Shown: positions 40,104 through 49,736 of the stretch, piece after piece | How the letters are laid out: every line of letters begins with the position of its first letter | How positions within the stretch are numbered: position 1 is the stretch's first letter | Source: Aestuariivivens marinum | Lineage (GTDB): Bacteria; Bacteroidota; Bacteroidia; Flavobacteriales; Flavobacteriaceae | DNA: 64,000 nt | NCBI RefSeq assembly: GCF_022662175.1 | Contig: NZ_JAKMCR010000005.1 | Location: 1-64,000 of the forward strand | Direction: 5' to 3' | Notes under the pieces: model-generated | What the model was told of the DNA's origin: nothing | Seen by the model: the letters and a program-made list of their open reading frames with translations, nothing else | Databases searched by the model: none | Program-made: the position numbers and the translations under genes

Positions 40104-41015
40104 ATGGCTAAGGCAACTAAAAAACAAGCTTTAGGTAGAGGGTTGTCGGCGCTTTTAAAAGATCCTGAAAATGACATTCAATCGGTTCAGGATAAAAATG
40201 CCGATAAAGTTATAGGTAATATCATTGAGTTGGATATTGATTTTATTGAGGTTAACCCGTTTCAACCTAGAACCAATTTTAGTGAGGAGTCCATTCGCGA
40301 ACTAGCATCATCCATAAAAGAATTGGGGATTATACAACCCATAACGGTTAGGAAATTAGATTTCAACAAATACCAATTGGTTTCTGGTGAACGCCGTTAC
40401 AGGGCATCCAAACTTGTAGGATTGGAAACCATTCCTGCCTATATTAGGATTGCCAACGACCAAGAATCTCTGGAAATGGCTTTGGTTGAAAACATTCAAC
40501 GCCAAGATTTAGATCCCATAGAGATTGCATTATCTTACCAACGTTTAATAGATGAAATTAATTTAACCCAAGAGCAGATGAGTGAACGTGTTGGAAAAAA
40601 ACGTTCTACTATTGCCAACTATTTGAGGTTGCTAAAGCTTGATCCTATTATTCAAACAGGTATGAGAGATGGCTTTATAAGTATGGGACACGGCAGGGCG
40701 TTAATTACTATTGAAGACCAAGCATCACAATTGGATATTTATGAAAATATCCTTGCCAATAAACTTTCTGTTAGGGAAACCGAGGAATTGGTGCGCAACT
40801 ACAGTACTTCTCCTGAATCAAAAACAAGCATCAATAAAACTACAGAAGAAGACATCCCTAAGTACATTAAAAAAGGAATTACTGCATTTTCAGAATACTT
40901 TGGACATAAAATAGACGTTAAAGTTTCTAAAAACGGGAAAGGAAAAATCACTATACCGTTCCATTCCGAAGAAGATTTTAACCGGATTAAAAAATTAGTT
41001 CAGAGTGCCAAATAA
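40104..41015 (+). CDS. parB: chromosome partitioning CTPase ParB/Spo0J
   Basis: N-terminal CTPase/sulfiredoxin fold with NPFQPRTNF, the GERRYRA nucleotide box, and ENIQRQDLDPIEIA; central HTH (EQMSERVGKKRSTIANYLRLL) that reads parS; C-terminal dimerisation domain after a linker. 303 aa. I found no good parS (TGTTTCACGTGAAACA type) in the window. Confidence 0.97.
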   Translation: MAKATKKQALGRGLSALLKDPENDIQSVQDKNADKVIGNIIELDIDFIEVNPFQPRTNFSEESIRELASSIKELGIIQPITVRKLDFNKYQLVSGERRYRASKLVGLETIPAYIRIANDQESLEMALVENIQRQDLDPIEIALSYQRLIDEINLTQEQMSERVGKKRSTIANYLRLLKLDPIIQTGMRDGFISMGHGRALITIEDQASQLDIYENILANKLSVRETEELVRNYSTSPESKTSINKTTEEDIPKYIKKGITAFSEYFGHKIDVKVSKNGKGKITIPFHSEEDFNRIKKLVQSAK

Positions 41016-41622
41016 ACGTAGCATAGCAGCAAGTATATGTTCTCTACTGTTTTGCTTTTCAGTTCTTGCCCAAGACAAAGAGAATCAAAACCAAGAAGGC
41101 TCTCCAAAGATTATAAATGAAGAAGCCATAGTGTTTAGTGAAGATATCAATCCGCTATCTCCTGCTAAAGCTGCATTTTTATCGGCAGTATTACCAGGCT
41201 TAGGACAAGCCTACAACAAAAAATATTGGAAAATTCCTCTTGTATATGGTGCCTTGGGTACTGGAATCTATTTTTACATCAACAACAATAAGGAATACAA
41301 TAGATACAGAGATGCTTTTAAAAGTCGTTTAGCAGGTTTTAAAACAGACGAATTTTACTTTGGACCGCAAGGTGAAGAATTAACAACACCTCGAATTACG
41401 GACGATGGCTTACAACGTGCACAAAAATTTTATAGAAGAAATAAAGAACTCTCCCTATTAATAACCATAGGAATTTATGCCCTAAATATTATCGATGCTA
41501 ATGTTGATGCGCATTTATTACAATATAATGTAGACGATAACCTATCTTTGTCACCACATTACAGAATAAACGAGATTGATGCTAAAGGTAATTTGGGTTT
41601 AACTTTAAATTTTAAATTTTAG
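41005..41622 (+). CDS. DUF5683 domain membrane protein (205 aa, GTG start)
   Basis: Signal peptide 1-22, then FLSAVLPGLGQAYNKKYWKIPLVYG, the DUF5683 core resembling TM2-type proteins with two helices, and a soluble loop. GTG 41005 overlaps parB by 11 nt. Linked to parAB and dapB in many Bacteroidota; envelope function suspected, not known. Confidence 0.85.
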   Translation: MPNKRSIAASICSLLFCFSVLAQDKENQNQEGSPKIINEEAIVFSEDINPLSPAKAAFLSAVLPGLGQAYNKKYWKIPLVYGALGTGIYFYINNNKEYNRYRDAFKSRLAGFKTDEFYFGPQGEELTTPRITDDGLQRAQKFYRRNKELSLLITIGIYALNIIDANVDAHLLQYNVDDNLSLSPHYRINEIDAKGNLGLTLNFKF

Positions 41623-41624
41623 AT

Positions 41625-42326
41625 ATGAACATTGCTTTGTTAGGATACGGAAAAATGGGACAGACCATAGAGCAAATAGCTATTAATAGAGGGCATAATA
41701 TAGTACTTACCGTTGATAAAGACGATAAAGACTTTGACATCACCAAAGCAGATGTGGCTATAGATTTTAGCATCCCAAATGTAGCATTCAACAACATTGC
41801 GCTTTGCTTGAACAACAATGTACCTGTAGTTTCTGGGACTACAGGATGGTTAGATCACTACGATAAGGCTGTGGCACTATGCAAGGAAAAACAAGGCGGG
41901 TTTATTTATGCTTCGAACTACAGTTTGGGCGTAAATATCTTTTTTGAACTAAATAAGACCTTAGCAAAAATGATGAGTTCGCTCAATCAATACAATATAA
42001 GTATGGAAGAAATTCATCATACCCAAAAACTGGATGCCCCAAGTGGTACAGCTATTTCTTTGGCCAACGATATTATTGAAAATCACAATAAGGTTAATGC
42101 CTGGAAATTAGATGAGGCCAGTGAAAATACAATCCCTATTATTTCTAAACGTATAGCAGATGTTCCCGGAACCCATAGCATTCACTATAAAAGTGAAGTA
42201 GACACCATCAATATAGAGCATGTTGCACATAACCGCCAAGGGTTCGCCCTAGGCGCCGTTATTGCAGCAGAATGGTTAGTAGGTAAAACGGGGGTTTTTA
42301 ACATGAAAGATGTACTAGGGATTTAA
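41625..42326 (+). CDS. dapB: 4-hydroxy-tetrahydrodipicolinate reductase
   Basis: NAD(P)H-dependent step of lysine and meso-diaminopimelate synthesis. Nucleotide fold GYGKMGQ (7-13), SGTTGW, active-site EIHHTQKLDAPSGTA (His and Lys). At 233 aa it is slightly shorter than the E. coli enzyme, normal for this phylum. Three bases after the DUF5683 gene. Confidence 0.96.
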   Translation: MNIALLGYGKMGQTIEQIAINRGHNIVLTVDKDDKDFDITKADVAIDFSIPNVAFNNIALCLNNNVPVVSGTTGWLDHYDKAVALCKEKQGGFIYASNYSLGVNIFFELNKTLAKMMSSLNQYNISMEEIHHTQKLDAPSGTAISLANDIIENHNKVNAWKLDEASENTIPIISKRIADVPGTHSIHYKSEVDTINIEHVAHNRQGFALGAVIAAEWLVGKTGVFNMKDVLGI

Positions 42327-42462
42327 TCAATTTCCAATGATAAATCTTTGTTAAAAATAAGCCAATCAATGAACAAGGATTTTTATTTCATCTAGAAAAA
42401 CTGCAAATTTGAACATTAAAAATTAATCTCTTGCCAAAAGGCAAACCACAATAGAAAAGATT

Positions 42463-44034
42463 ATGACGTTAACACAATGGTTTACATTTCTATTAGTCAT
42501 CCAACTTATGCATGGTCTAGGTACATGGAAATTATATATTATAGCGGGCAGAAAAGCCTGGGAAGCATTTGTTCCTGTTTATAATGGTATTATCCTAATG
42601 AAAATAATTAACCGTCCATGGTGGTGGATTATTTTAATGTTCCTGCCCATTGTTAACCTCATTATGCTTATTGTAGTTTGGGTAGAAACGGCAAGGAGTT
42701 TTGGCAAAAACTCCTATAACGATACGTTTTTGGCCGTTGTTACCCTAGGGTTCTACAACTACTATTTAAACTATGTTGCTGATGTAAACTATGTTGAAGA
42801 TCGAAGCATACAGCCTAAGTCTGGCTCTGGTGAATGGACCAGCTCCATTTTGTTTGCTATTGTTGCGGCAACCATTGTGCATACCTATTTTATGCAACCT
42901 TTCACCATCCCGTCGTCCTCTTTGGAAAAATCGTTATTGGTAGGCGACTTTTTGTTTGTTAGTAAATTTCATTATGGGGCAAGGGTGCCTATAACGACCG
43001 TAGCTGCCCCTATGGTTCATGACACTATCCCAGGGTTAAAAACCAAATCCTATTTATTTGATGACCATAAAGGCAGTAAGTCATGGAAAAACAAGTTACA
43101 GTTACCCTATTTACGACTTCCGGGTTTTGAAAACATAAAGCGTAATGAAATAGTGGTGTTCAACCAACCAGCAGACACCTTGTTGAACATGAACGATTTT
43201 CATCCTGATAGAAACTATTATAAACCCATAGACAAAAAAACCAATTTGGTAAAGCGTTGTGTGGGTTTACCAGGGGATTCCTTAGAAGTGCGTGATGGCT
43301 ATGTTTATATAAATGGCAAACAAAACCAATTGCCCGATAGAGCAAAATTGCAGTTTAGTTATTATGTGCAGCCAAAAAATGGTGGATTCAGCCTTAATTT
43401 TCTAAAGGAACGTTATGATATTACAGATCCTCCAAGACCTTTCCCAAACACCTATGTTTTTCCTGCGATTACCGATGATGGTGTTACTAAATTTAAAAAT
43501 CATCCAAATGTAGCGACTATTATCCCTGCTAAAGCTGAAAAAGGGGTTAGGGACGCCAATATATTTCCACATCACCCCGATTATAAATGGAATACCGATT
43601 TTTTTGGGCCTTTATATATTCCAGAAAAAGGAAAAACTATTGATATCAACTTAGAAGTACTTCCGCTTTACAAGCGTGTCATTACCGAATACGAAGGGAA
43701 TACGCTTCTGGTAAAAGGCAACCAAATTTTAATTAATGGTGAAACGGCAAACACCTATACTTTTAAACAGGATTATTACTGGATGATGGGTGATAACCGC
43801 CATAACTCTATCGATGCCCGCGCCTGGGGATTTGTCCCTTTTGACCATGTAGTTGGAAAGCCCGTGTTTATTTGGATGAGTTGGGACGGACTTAAAAATC
43901 CACGTTGGGAACGCTTTTTCACTACCGTTCATGGGAAAGGTAAAGCAACTTCCTATTTCATTCCTTTTTTAGTTGTTCTGTTTGGTTGGATAGGTTTTAG
44001 CAAATGGCAAAAGCGAAAGAAATCAAACAGTTGA
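42463..44034 (+). CDS. lepB: signal peptidase I, extended form (523 aa)
   Basis: Removes signal peptides at the inner membrane. Three N-terminal helices (about 3-25, 45-70 and 125-145) precede the catalytic Ser in FTIPSSSLEKSL (usual PSGSM is PSSSL). The general-base Lys is in LVKRCVGLPGDSLEV, and box E is GDNRHNSIDARAWG. A roughly 130-residue insertion separates the Lys box from box E, and a final helix (about 500-517) re-enters the membrane. At 523 aa it is much longer than the 324-aa E. coli enzyme; this size is common in Bacteroidota. Confidence 0.93.
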   Translation: MTLTQWFTFLLVIQLMHGLGTWKLYIIAGRKAWEAFVPVYNGIILMKIINRPWWWIILMFLPIVNLIMLIVVWVETARSFGKNSYNDTFLAVVTLGFYNYYLNYVADVNYVEDRSIQPKSGSGEWTSSILFAIVAATIVHTYFMQPFTIPSSSLEKSLLVGDFLFVSKFHYGARVPITTVAAPMVHDTIPGLKTKSYLFDDHKGSKSWKNKLQLPYLRLPGFENIKRNEIVVFNQPADTLLNMNDFHPDRNYYKPIDKKTNLVKRCVGLPGDSLEVRDGYVYINGKQNQLPDRAKLQFSYYVQPKNGGFSLNFLKERYDITDPPRPFPNTYVFPAITDDGVTKFKNHPNVATIIPAKAEKGVRDANIFPHHPDYKWNTDFFGPLYIPEKGKTIDINLEVLPLYKRVITEYEGNTLLVKGNQILINGETANTYTFKQDYYWMMGDNRHNSIDARAWGFVPFDHVVGKPVFIWMSWDGLKNPRWERFFTTVHGKGKATSYFIPFLVVLFGWIGFSKWQKRKKSNS

Positions 44035-44036
44035 TT

Positions 44037-44116
44037 GTCATTCCTGCGAAGGCAGGAATCTTATAAATTGAAACTTAAAGTACTAAAAAATGGATTCCTG
44101 CCTTCGCAGGAATGAC
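44037..44116. repeat. REP-like inverted repeat pair
   Basis: Two 24-bp arms, 44037-44060 and 44093-44116, are perfect inverse copies. Each contains its own stem TTCCTGC-GAAG-GCAGGAA. The pair starts 2 nt after the lepB stop and ends at the first base of the WbqC start. It may act as a terminator or mRNA-stabilising hairpin. The element opens a false upstream extension (44090) of the next ORF. Confidence 0.85.
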
Positions 44117-44746
44117 ATGAAAATGAACATATTAATCCACCCTACATACTTCCCGACTATAGCCCATTTTGTTGCCATGGTTAAAGCCAAGGAAGTGATG
44201 TTTGAAATGGACGATAATTTTGTTAAGCAAACCTATAGAAATCGAACTTATATTTACGGTGCTAATGGTAAGTTAGCTTTAAATATTCCTGTAATACATA
44301 CCCAGAAAAACAGACAAAAGTATAGGGATGTCAAAATTTTCAATACAGAAAATTGGCAGGGCATCCATTGGAAATCATTGCTTACTGCTTATAGAACATC
44401 ACCTTTTTTTGAATATTATGAAGATGATCTAGCACCCCTTTTTCAAAAACAGTATGACTATATTTTAGACTTTAACCTTAATTGTTTTGATGCCGTTTGT
44501 GATTGTTTACAACTGGATTTAAACATCTCAAAATCTGAAATTTATAAAGAAACCGTTGAAGATTACATTGATTATCGTCACTTGGTTAAGGCCAAAAAAG
44601 AACATTCTTATAACTTCAAACCATATACTCAAGTGTTTAGTGACAAACATGGTTTTATTCCTAACTTGAGTGTTTTGGATTTACTGTTTAACGAAGGCCC
44701 TAATACATTAACCTATTTGGAATCCCAAGAATTAAAATTAATGTAA
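44117..44746 (+). CDS. WbqC family protein (209 aa)
   Basis: Starts MNILIHPTYFPTIAHFVAM, the family's hallmark (second Met at 44123 may be the true start), with YRNRTYIYGANGKLALNIPV and WKSLLTAYRTSPFFEYYED. WbqC-like proteins are often found with surface polysaccharide or protein-processing genes; biochemical role not firmly established. The 9 codons upstream of 44117 are read from the REP element and are not counted. Confidence 0.88.
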   Translation: MKMNILIHPTYFPTIAHFVAMVKAKEVMFEMDDNFVKQTYRNRTYIYGANGKLALNIPVIHTQKNRQKYRDVKIFNTENWQGIHWKSLLTAYRTSPFFEYYEDDLAPLFQKQYDYILDFNLNCFDAVCDCLQLDLNISKSEIYKETVEDYIDYRHLVKAKKEHSYNFKPYTQVFSDKHGFIPNLSVLDLLFNEGPNTLTYLESQELKLM

Positions 44747-45054
44747 TGCTACAGTCCTTTGCCCATTATGGTTGCCATTTTTTATTACCCTTGGCAATAG
44801 CTTTATTATTTTATAAATCCAATTGGAAAATGGCTTACCTAATTATGTTAGCTGCTTTTGTAATTGATTTAGACCATTTATTGGCTACTCCTGTTTTCGA
44901 TTCCAATAGATGTAGTATTGGTTTTCATCCTTTACATTCGTCTTTTGCCATTACATTCTATATTTTTCTCTTGGTGCCAAAAAAATCAAGGCTGATAGCT
45001 CTAGGATTGGTTATCCATATCCTTTCTGATTTAGTGGATTGTAGCTTTATGTAG
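44746..45054 (+). CDS. DUF6122 family membrane protein (102 aa)
   Basis: Three to four hydrophobic helices with conserved His/Asp: FAHYGCHFLLPL, VIDLDHLLATPVF, GFHPLHSSFAI, HILSDLVDC. The DxDH and HPLHS motifs resemble the metal-dependent membrane hydrolase group (YdjM-like). Starts on the last base of the WbqC gene. Confidence 0.82.
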   Translation: MLQSFAHYGCHFLLPLAIALLFYKSNWKMAYLIMLAAFVIDLDHLLATPVFDSNRCSIGFHPLHSSFAITFYIFLLVPKKSRLIALGLVIHILSDLVDCSFM

Positions 45055-45139
45055 ATCCTTTCCCTATAGGAAAGTAATTAGTTATTGGGTTAATGGTTAA
45101 TAGGGATTTTACCATCACTGCCTACAGAATACTGCCCAC

Positions 45140-46168
45140 CTATTCTTTATCCAAGCTCAACGTTGTCATTATGGGGTAATGGTCTGAATAACTCTCACTA
45201 TATGTCTTAAAACCATTAACAGTAAAGTCTTCATCAGCAAAAATGTAATCAATACGTACTGGAAAAAATTTAATATTATACGTACTACCAAAGCCATTAC
45301 CAGTTTCTTTAAAAGTATCGTTTAAATTGCCTTTGATTTTTTGGTATACATACGAAAACGCCGTGTTATTAAAATCACCACAAATAATCATTTTATATCG
45401 GCATTGCTTTTTGTGCATTAAAAACAATTCGGTTTGAAACTGTTGCATTTTAAAGGTTTGGCTTACCCGCTTAAACAAGCGTTCGGAATCTTCTTTTTTA
45501 AGACTTTCAACATTAGTATTGATGTGCATGGATTCTAAGTGGATATTATAAACCCTAATCGTATCTTCTCCTTTTACAATATCGGCAAAAACAGCATTGT
45601 TACCAGTATCGGGAAACTCTACAGAACCACTATTTATTATAGGAAACTGTGAAAAAATGGCCTGACCATGCTTTACCTTTTTACCAGAAAGTTTTTCGTA
45701 TTTATATTTAAAGAAAGAGAGGTTGACATTATTATGTGGATGATATTCCTGCAAACTTAAAATATCAGGTGTCTGGGCTTTTATAAAATCGGTGATTTTG
45801 GTTTCAATGTGCTTTTCGGGGATCCATTCGTACAAATTGAATAACCTCACATTATAATTCATTACTTTTAAACTGTTGGTTGCTTCAATATTCTTTGATC
45901 CTGAAAACTTATACAACGACCCATAAAAAAGATAACCTATAAATAAGGCAATAAACGATAAGAGCAGTTGTTTTTTAAGCTTTAGCAACCAGTATAAAAA
46001 ACATAACGCATTGGTGAGTATCAAAAAAGGTACACCTAAATTAAGTACCGCCAATATGGAAAACGTTTTTGGGGGTAGTAAAGGCAATAAATAAGATAAT
46101 AAAAGAACTGCAGCCAATATCGCATTGACACCATAAATTATCCTATTAAATAAACCCAATTTCTTCAC
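45140..46168 (-). CDS. endonuclease/exonuclease/phosphatase-fold membrane protein (342 aa)
   Basis: Three N-terminal membrane helices (about 10-85) followed by an EEP domain: MNYNVRLFN, DILSLQEYHP (metal-binding Glu), MIICGDFNNTAFS (Asp/Asn) and SDHYPIMTTL (catalytic Asp-His). Active-site residues are complete. Substrate could be phospholipid, phosphoester or nucleic acid outside the membrane. Common beside the rhomboid pair in flavobacteria. Confidence 0.88.
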   Translation of the reverse strand: MKKLGLFNRIIYGVNAILAAVLLLSYLLPLLPPKTFSILAVLNLGVPFLILTNALCFLYWLLKLKKQLLLSFIALFIGYLFYGSLYKFSGSKNIEATNSLKVMNYNVRLFNLYEWIPEKHIETKITDFIKAQTPDILSLQEYHPHNNVNLSFFKYKYEKLSGKKVKHGQAIFSQFPIINSGSVEFPDTGNNAVFADIVKGEDTIRVYNIHLESMHINTNVESLKKEDSERLFKRVSQTFKMQQFQTELFLMHKKQCRYKMIICGDFNNTAFSYVYQKIKGNLNDTFKETGNGFGSTYNIKFFPVRIDYIFADEDFTVNGFKTYSESYSDHYPIMTTLSLDKE

Positions 46169-46263
46169 TTTAAATTAATAGTTATTGGTTATTACATTAA
46201 TGGTCATTTTGGTGTATTATTAATCCATCCTGACATTTGAACATTAGAACTGCACACCCAAAG

Positions 46264-47139
46264 CTATTTACCTGCCCTAAACAAAAGCTCCTTTTCTTCT
46301 GCCGTTAGGCTATCGTAGCCACTCTTACTAATTTTATCCAAAATAATATCAATCTGTTTTTGCTTGTTAAATGCATTAAAATCACCTTTAGTAAAACCGC
46401 CAACCTTACTTTTATTTTTATGCACAGTTTTTAATGGTTTTCTTTTGGGCGACTTAAACAGACTTACCACAGTATCCATAAACCTTTCAAAACCTTTACC
46501 AATATCGGTGCCCTTGGTTAACTGTTTGGCATAAAAATAGCCTAAAAGCGCACCCCCTAAATGGGCTATATTACCTCCAGAATTTCCCAAAATAGGATCT
46601 TTTATTCCAGAAATAACTCCTAGTACATCCAATACAACTATAACCAAACCAATATACCATAATTTTATGTTTACGGTAAAAAACCGGAATTCCATATTGG
46701 GTATATAAGCACATAAAAAAATAAGCAAGGCCCTCACAGAAGCCGAAGCACCTACCAACCGTGAGTTTACAAAAACGTCTGGAAACAGGTTGTAAAGCAA
46801 TAAATAGAGCATAGCCCCACTAATGGCTCCAAGAAAGTAAATGTTTAAAGCCATTTTAGGGCTGAACAGGTTCAAAATCCATTGGGCTATAACATAAAGC
46901 CATAACATATTGAACAGAATGTGCATAAAATCATAATGCACAAAAGCATAGGTCACCACACTCCATGGCTGGAGTATAAATGTATTAAAGTTACTTGGCA
47001 ATTCAAACCAGCTAACAACCGATTTAAAGATTGCACCTAAAAGAAAGACCGCTAGATTAATGGCGATTATCTTTTCTAATACATTTAGGCGTTGCAACTT
47101 ATTTTTTATGTCCTGTGATAACGATGTCATAAATCCCAC
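46264..47139 (-). CDS. rhomboid intramembrane serine protease (291 aa)
   Basis: Six-helix rhomboid core: AFVHYDFMHILFNMLWL (His/Asn), RLVGASASVRALL with the nucleophile Ser (GxSx), and GGNIAHLGGALLGY with the catalytic His. A cytoplasmic tail of about 90 residues follows. Overlaps the second rhomboid by 13 nt, so the pair is translated together. Confidence 0.92.
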   Translation of the reverse strand: MGFMTSLSQDIKNKLQRLNVLEKIIAINLAVFLLGAIFKSVVSWFELPSNFNTFILQPWSVVTYAFVHYDFMHILFNMLWLYVIAQWILNLFSPKMALNIYFLGAISGAMLYLLLYNLFPDVFVNSRLVGASASVRALLIFLCAYIPNMEFRFFTVNIKLWYIGLVIVVLDVLGVISGIKDPILGNSGGNIAHLGGALLGYFYAKQLTKGTDIGKGFERFMDTVVSLFKSPKRKPLKTVHKNKSKVGGFTKGDFNAFNKQKQIDIILDKISKSGYDSLTAEEKELLFRAGK

Positions 47140-47876
47140 CGGTTTTTATTAAACTGTGTTTTTTTCCAATACCACATAATAAAACCACCCGTTATCGCTC
47201 CACCCACATGGGCGAAATGTGCAATATTTGCTCCACCAAAAATAGATTGACCTTTGAGTCCCAAAATAGTTTCAATAATAAGTAGCGCAGGAATAAAATA
47301 TTTTGCTTTTACAGGAATCGGCAAAAAAATCAACATTAATCTAGCTTCGGGATTCATTATTCCAAAAGCCGCTAAAATTCCCATCAAGCAACCCGATGCT
47401 CCAACCATAGTAACACTATACAAATAATATGCTTCCTGCAAATATTGATGCTGTACAGAAGTCATTCCATCAACACCCCTTGCTTTTGAGAGCATTTCTA
47501 AAATTTCTGTTTTTGAATAACCTGAAGCAACCAAATCGTTAAAATGGGGTAAAAATCTAAAATAATATTCACCTAACTGTAAAGCCAAAGCACCAAGACC
47601 TGCTGAAAAATAAATAAATAAAAAGCGATTTGACCCCAAAACCTGTTCTACTGGCGTACCAAACATCCACAAACCAAACATGTTCAAGGCTAAATGCATT
47701 AAACCGCCATGCATAAACATATGGGTTATAATCTGCCAGTAGTTAAAACTTTCACTTTTTGGAAAATGCATAGCAAACCAATCATAGAAAGTAGTTCCTC
47801 CAATAGCCAATGTTCCAATAAACATGAGCACATTAATAATTAATAAATGCTTAACCGTATCTGAAATCCTCATCAT
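47127..47876 (-). CDS. rhomboid intramembrane serine protease, second copy (249 aa)
   Basis: Rhomboid with HMFMHGGLMHLALNMFGLWMFG, VGASGCLMGILAAF (Ser nucleophile in GxSG) and ANIAHFAHVGGAITGG (His). A loop of about 45 residues (ARGVDGMTSVQHQYLQEAYYLY) is inserted before the serine helix. Three bases after mutL on the minus strand. Confidence 0.92.
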   Translation of the reverse strand: MMRISDTVKHLLIINVLMFIGTLAIGGTTFYDWFAMHFPKSESFNYWQIITHMFMHGGLMHLALNMFGLWMFGTPVEQVLGSNRFLFIYFSAGLGALALQLGEYYFRFLPHFNDLVASGYSKTEILEMLSKARGVDGMTSVQHQYLQEAYYLYSVTMVGASGCLMGILAAFGIMNPEARLMLIFLPIPVKAKYFIPALLIIETILGLKGQSIFGGANIAHFAHVGGAITGGFIMWYWKKTQFNKNRWDL

Positions 47877-47879
47877 AAA

Positions 47880-49733
47880 CTATATAAATTTTTTATCCAA
47901 CTCGTCTACCCCAACCGTAATAAAAGTCAACCTATTGGTTGGAGACACATTGGGTTCTTTGCAAGCAAAAAGTTTATTCACTATATGTTCCTGTTCGTCC
48001 TTTTTTAAGGTTTGTCCTGTTTTTATGGCCAAACTTTTAGACATTGATTTTGCAAGCAAATCCGTTGTACTAAAGTTGGCATCAGGCACCTCGTTCTGTA
48101 CATCGCTTATAAGCTGCTCCAAGATAATGGACACCTCACTTTCTGGCACACCTAAAGGGAGTCCTGTAATTTCTATCGATTCGTTTTCAATACTTGAAAA
48201 CATAAAACCCATATGCTCCAAATCGTCCCTCAACGGTTTAATGATTTCTATTTCCTGAACCGAAAAATGCAACTGTAAAGCAAACAACAATTGTTGACTT
48301 ACCCCCTGCTTAACTGTTATATTTTGGAGAAAATCTTCGTACAATATACGTTGGTGGGCACGGTATTGGTCTATAACCAACATACCTGATTTAATGGTAC
48401 TAATAATGTATTTATTATGAAGTTGATAGGTAGTACTTATGTGTTCCTTTTGGTCGTCGTTTTCAAACAGCGAGCTCTCCGATTTTTCGGTTTCAAATTC
48501 TACATTAGTAAAGTTATTGTCAGTCGCCATTTCCCTAGATTCCAAGCCTACATATAAACCATCCCAATGACCAGTAGACTGTTTTTTAAAACTGGATGTA
48601 AGCTGTCTGTTGGATTGCTTTTGTTCTTGAAACGGATTAAAATTTCGATCCACTTCAATCTTTGGAGGTTCTATTGTTGACTTTGAATAATTATAGGGTG
48701 TATCTAAATTGGAATCCCGTTCAAAATCAAGTACGGGCGCAATATTAAACTGTCCAAGGCTGTGCTTTACTGAGGAACGCAAAATGGCATAAAGGGTATG
48801 CTCGTCATCAAACTTGATTTCGGTTTTTGTAGGATGAATATTGATATCAATGGATTGAGGGTCTACTTTTAGGTTTAAAAAATAACTAGGGTGCATCCCA
48901 GTTTTAATCAACCCTTCGAAAGCCGACAATATGGCATGGTTTAAATAGGCACTTTTAATGAAACGGTCATTCACAAAAAAATACTGTTCACCTCTTGTTT
49001 TTTTGGCAAACTCTGGTTTTCCTATAAAACCGGATATTTTTAAAACATCTGTTTCTTCTTCAACAGGCACTAATTTTTCGTTGGTCTTATTCCCAAAAAC
49101 ATTTACAATGCGCTGCCTATAATTACTAACCGGTAAATTAAAGGTGTCACTACCATTATTATACAACAAAAAATGAATACTGGGATGCGCTAAGGCCACA
49201 CGATGGAATTCATCAATAACATGGCGTAGTTCTACAGTATTAGATTTTAAAAAATTGCGTCTTGCAGGAATATTAAAAAATAGGTTTTTAACTGAAATAG
49301 AGGTACCGCTAGGAGTAACCACTACTTCCTGGGAGATTACTTCACTACCTTCAATGGTTATTGAAGTACCTACTTCATCCTGTTCTTGTTTGGTTTTAAG
49401 TTCCACATGTGCTATAGCAGCTATACTTGCTAGTGCTTCTCCCCGAAACCCCTTAGTATGCAGTTGAAATAAATCGTCGGCCGTTCTAATCTTTGACGTG
49501 GCATGCCGTTCGAAGCTTAAACGGGCATCGGTAGTGCTCATCCCCTTACCGTTATCTATAACCTGAATAAGGGTTTTTCCGGCATCTTTAACAATTAACT
49601 TTATGGTTGTTGCTCCAGCATCAATAGCATTTTCCAATAGCTCTTTAACTACCGAAGCTGGTCGTTGCACAACTTCACCTGCAGCTATTTGATTGGCTAC
49701 ATGATCGGGTAATAGCTGAATAATATCTGCCAT
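47880..49733 (-). CDS. mutL: DNA mismatch repair protein MutL
   Basis: GHKL ATPase that couples MutS to strand removal: ELLENAIDAGAT, DNGKGM, GFRGEALASIAAI, then transducer and C-terminal dimer domain. 617 aa. The endonuclease motif expected as DQHA-x2-E-x4-E reads DQYRAHQRILYE, with His changed to Tyr and Glu to Gln, and the late motif reads FACKEPNVSPTNR. Some change is normal in Bacteroidota MutL, but the lost His is notable. First gene of mutL-rhomboid-rhomboid on the minus strand. Confidence 0.95.
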   Translation of the reverse strand: MADIIQLLPDHVANQIAAGEVVQRPASVVKELLENAIDAGATTIKLIVKDAGKTLIQVIDNGKGMSTTDARLSFERHATSKIRTADDLFQLHTKGFRGEALASIAAIAHVELKTKQEQDEVGTSITIEGSEVISQEVVVTPSGTSISVKNLFFNIPARRNFLKSNTVELRHVIDEFHRVALAHPSIHFLLYNNGSDTFNLPVSNYRQRIVNVFGNKTNEKLVPVEEETDVLKISGFIGKPEFAKKTRGEQYFFVNDRFIKSAYLNHAILSAFEGLIKTGMHPSYFLNLKVDPQSIDINIHPTKTEIKFDDEHTLYAILRSSVKHSLGQFNIAPVLDFERDSNLDTPYNYSKSTIEPPKIEVDRNFNPFQEQKQSNRQLTSSFKKQSTGHWDGLYVGLESREMATDNNFTNVEFETEKSESSLFENDDQKEHISTTYQLHNKYIISTIKSGMLVIDQYRAHQRILYEDFLQNITVKQGVSQQLLFALQLHFSVQEIEIIKPLRDDLEHMGFMFSSIENESIEITGLPLGVPESEVSIILEQLISDVQNEVPDANFSTTDLLAKSMSKSLAIKTGQTLKKDEQEHIVNKLFACKEPNVSPTNRLTFITVGVDELDKKFI

Positions 49734-49736
49734 GAA

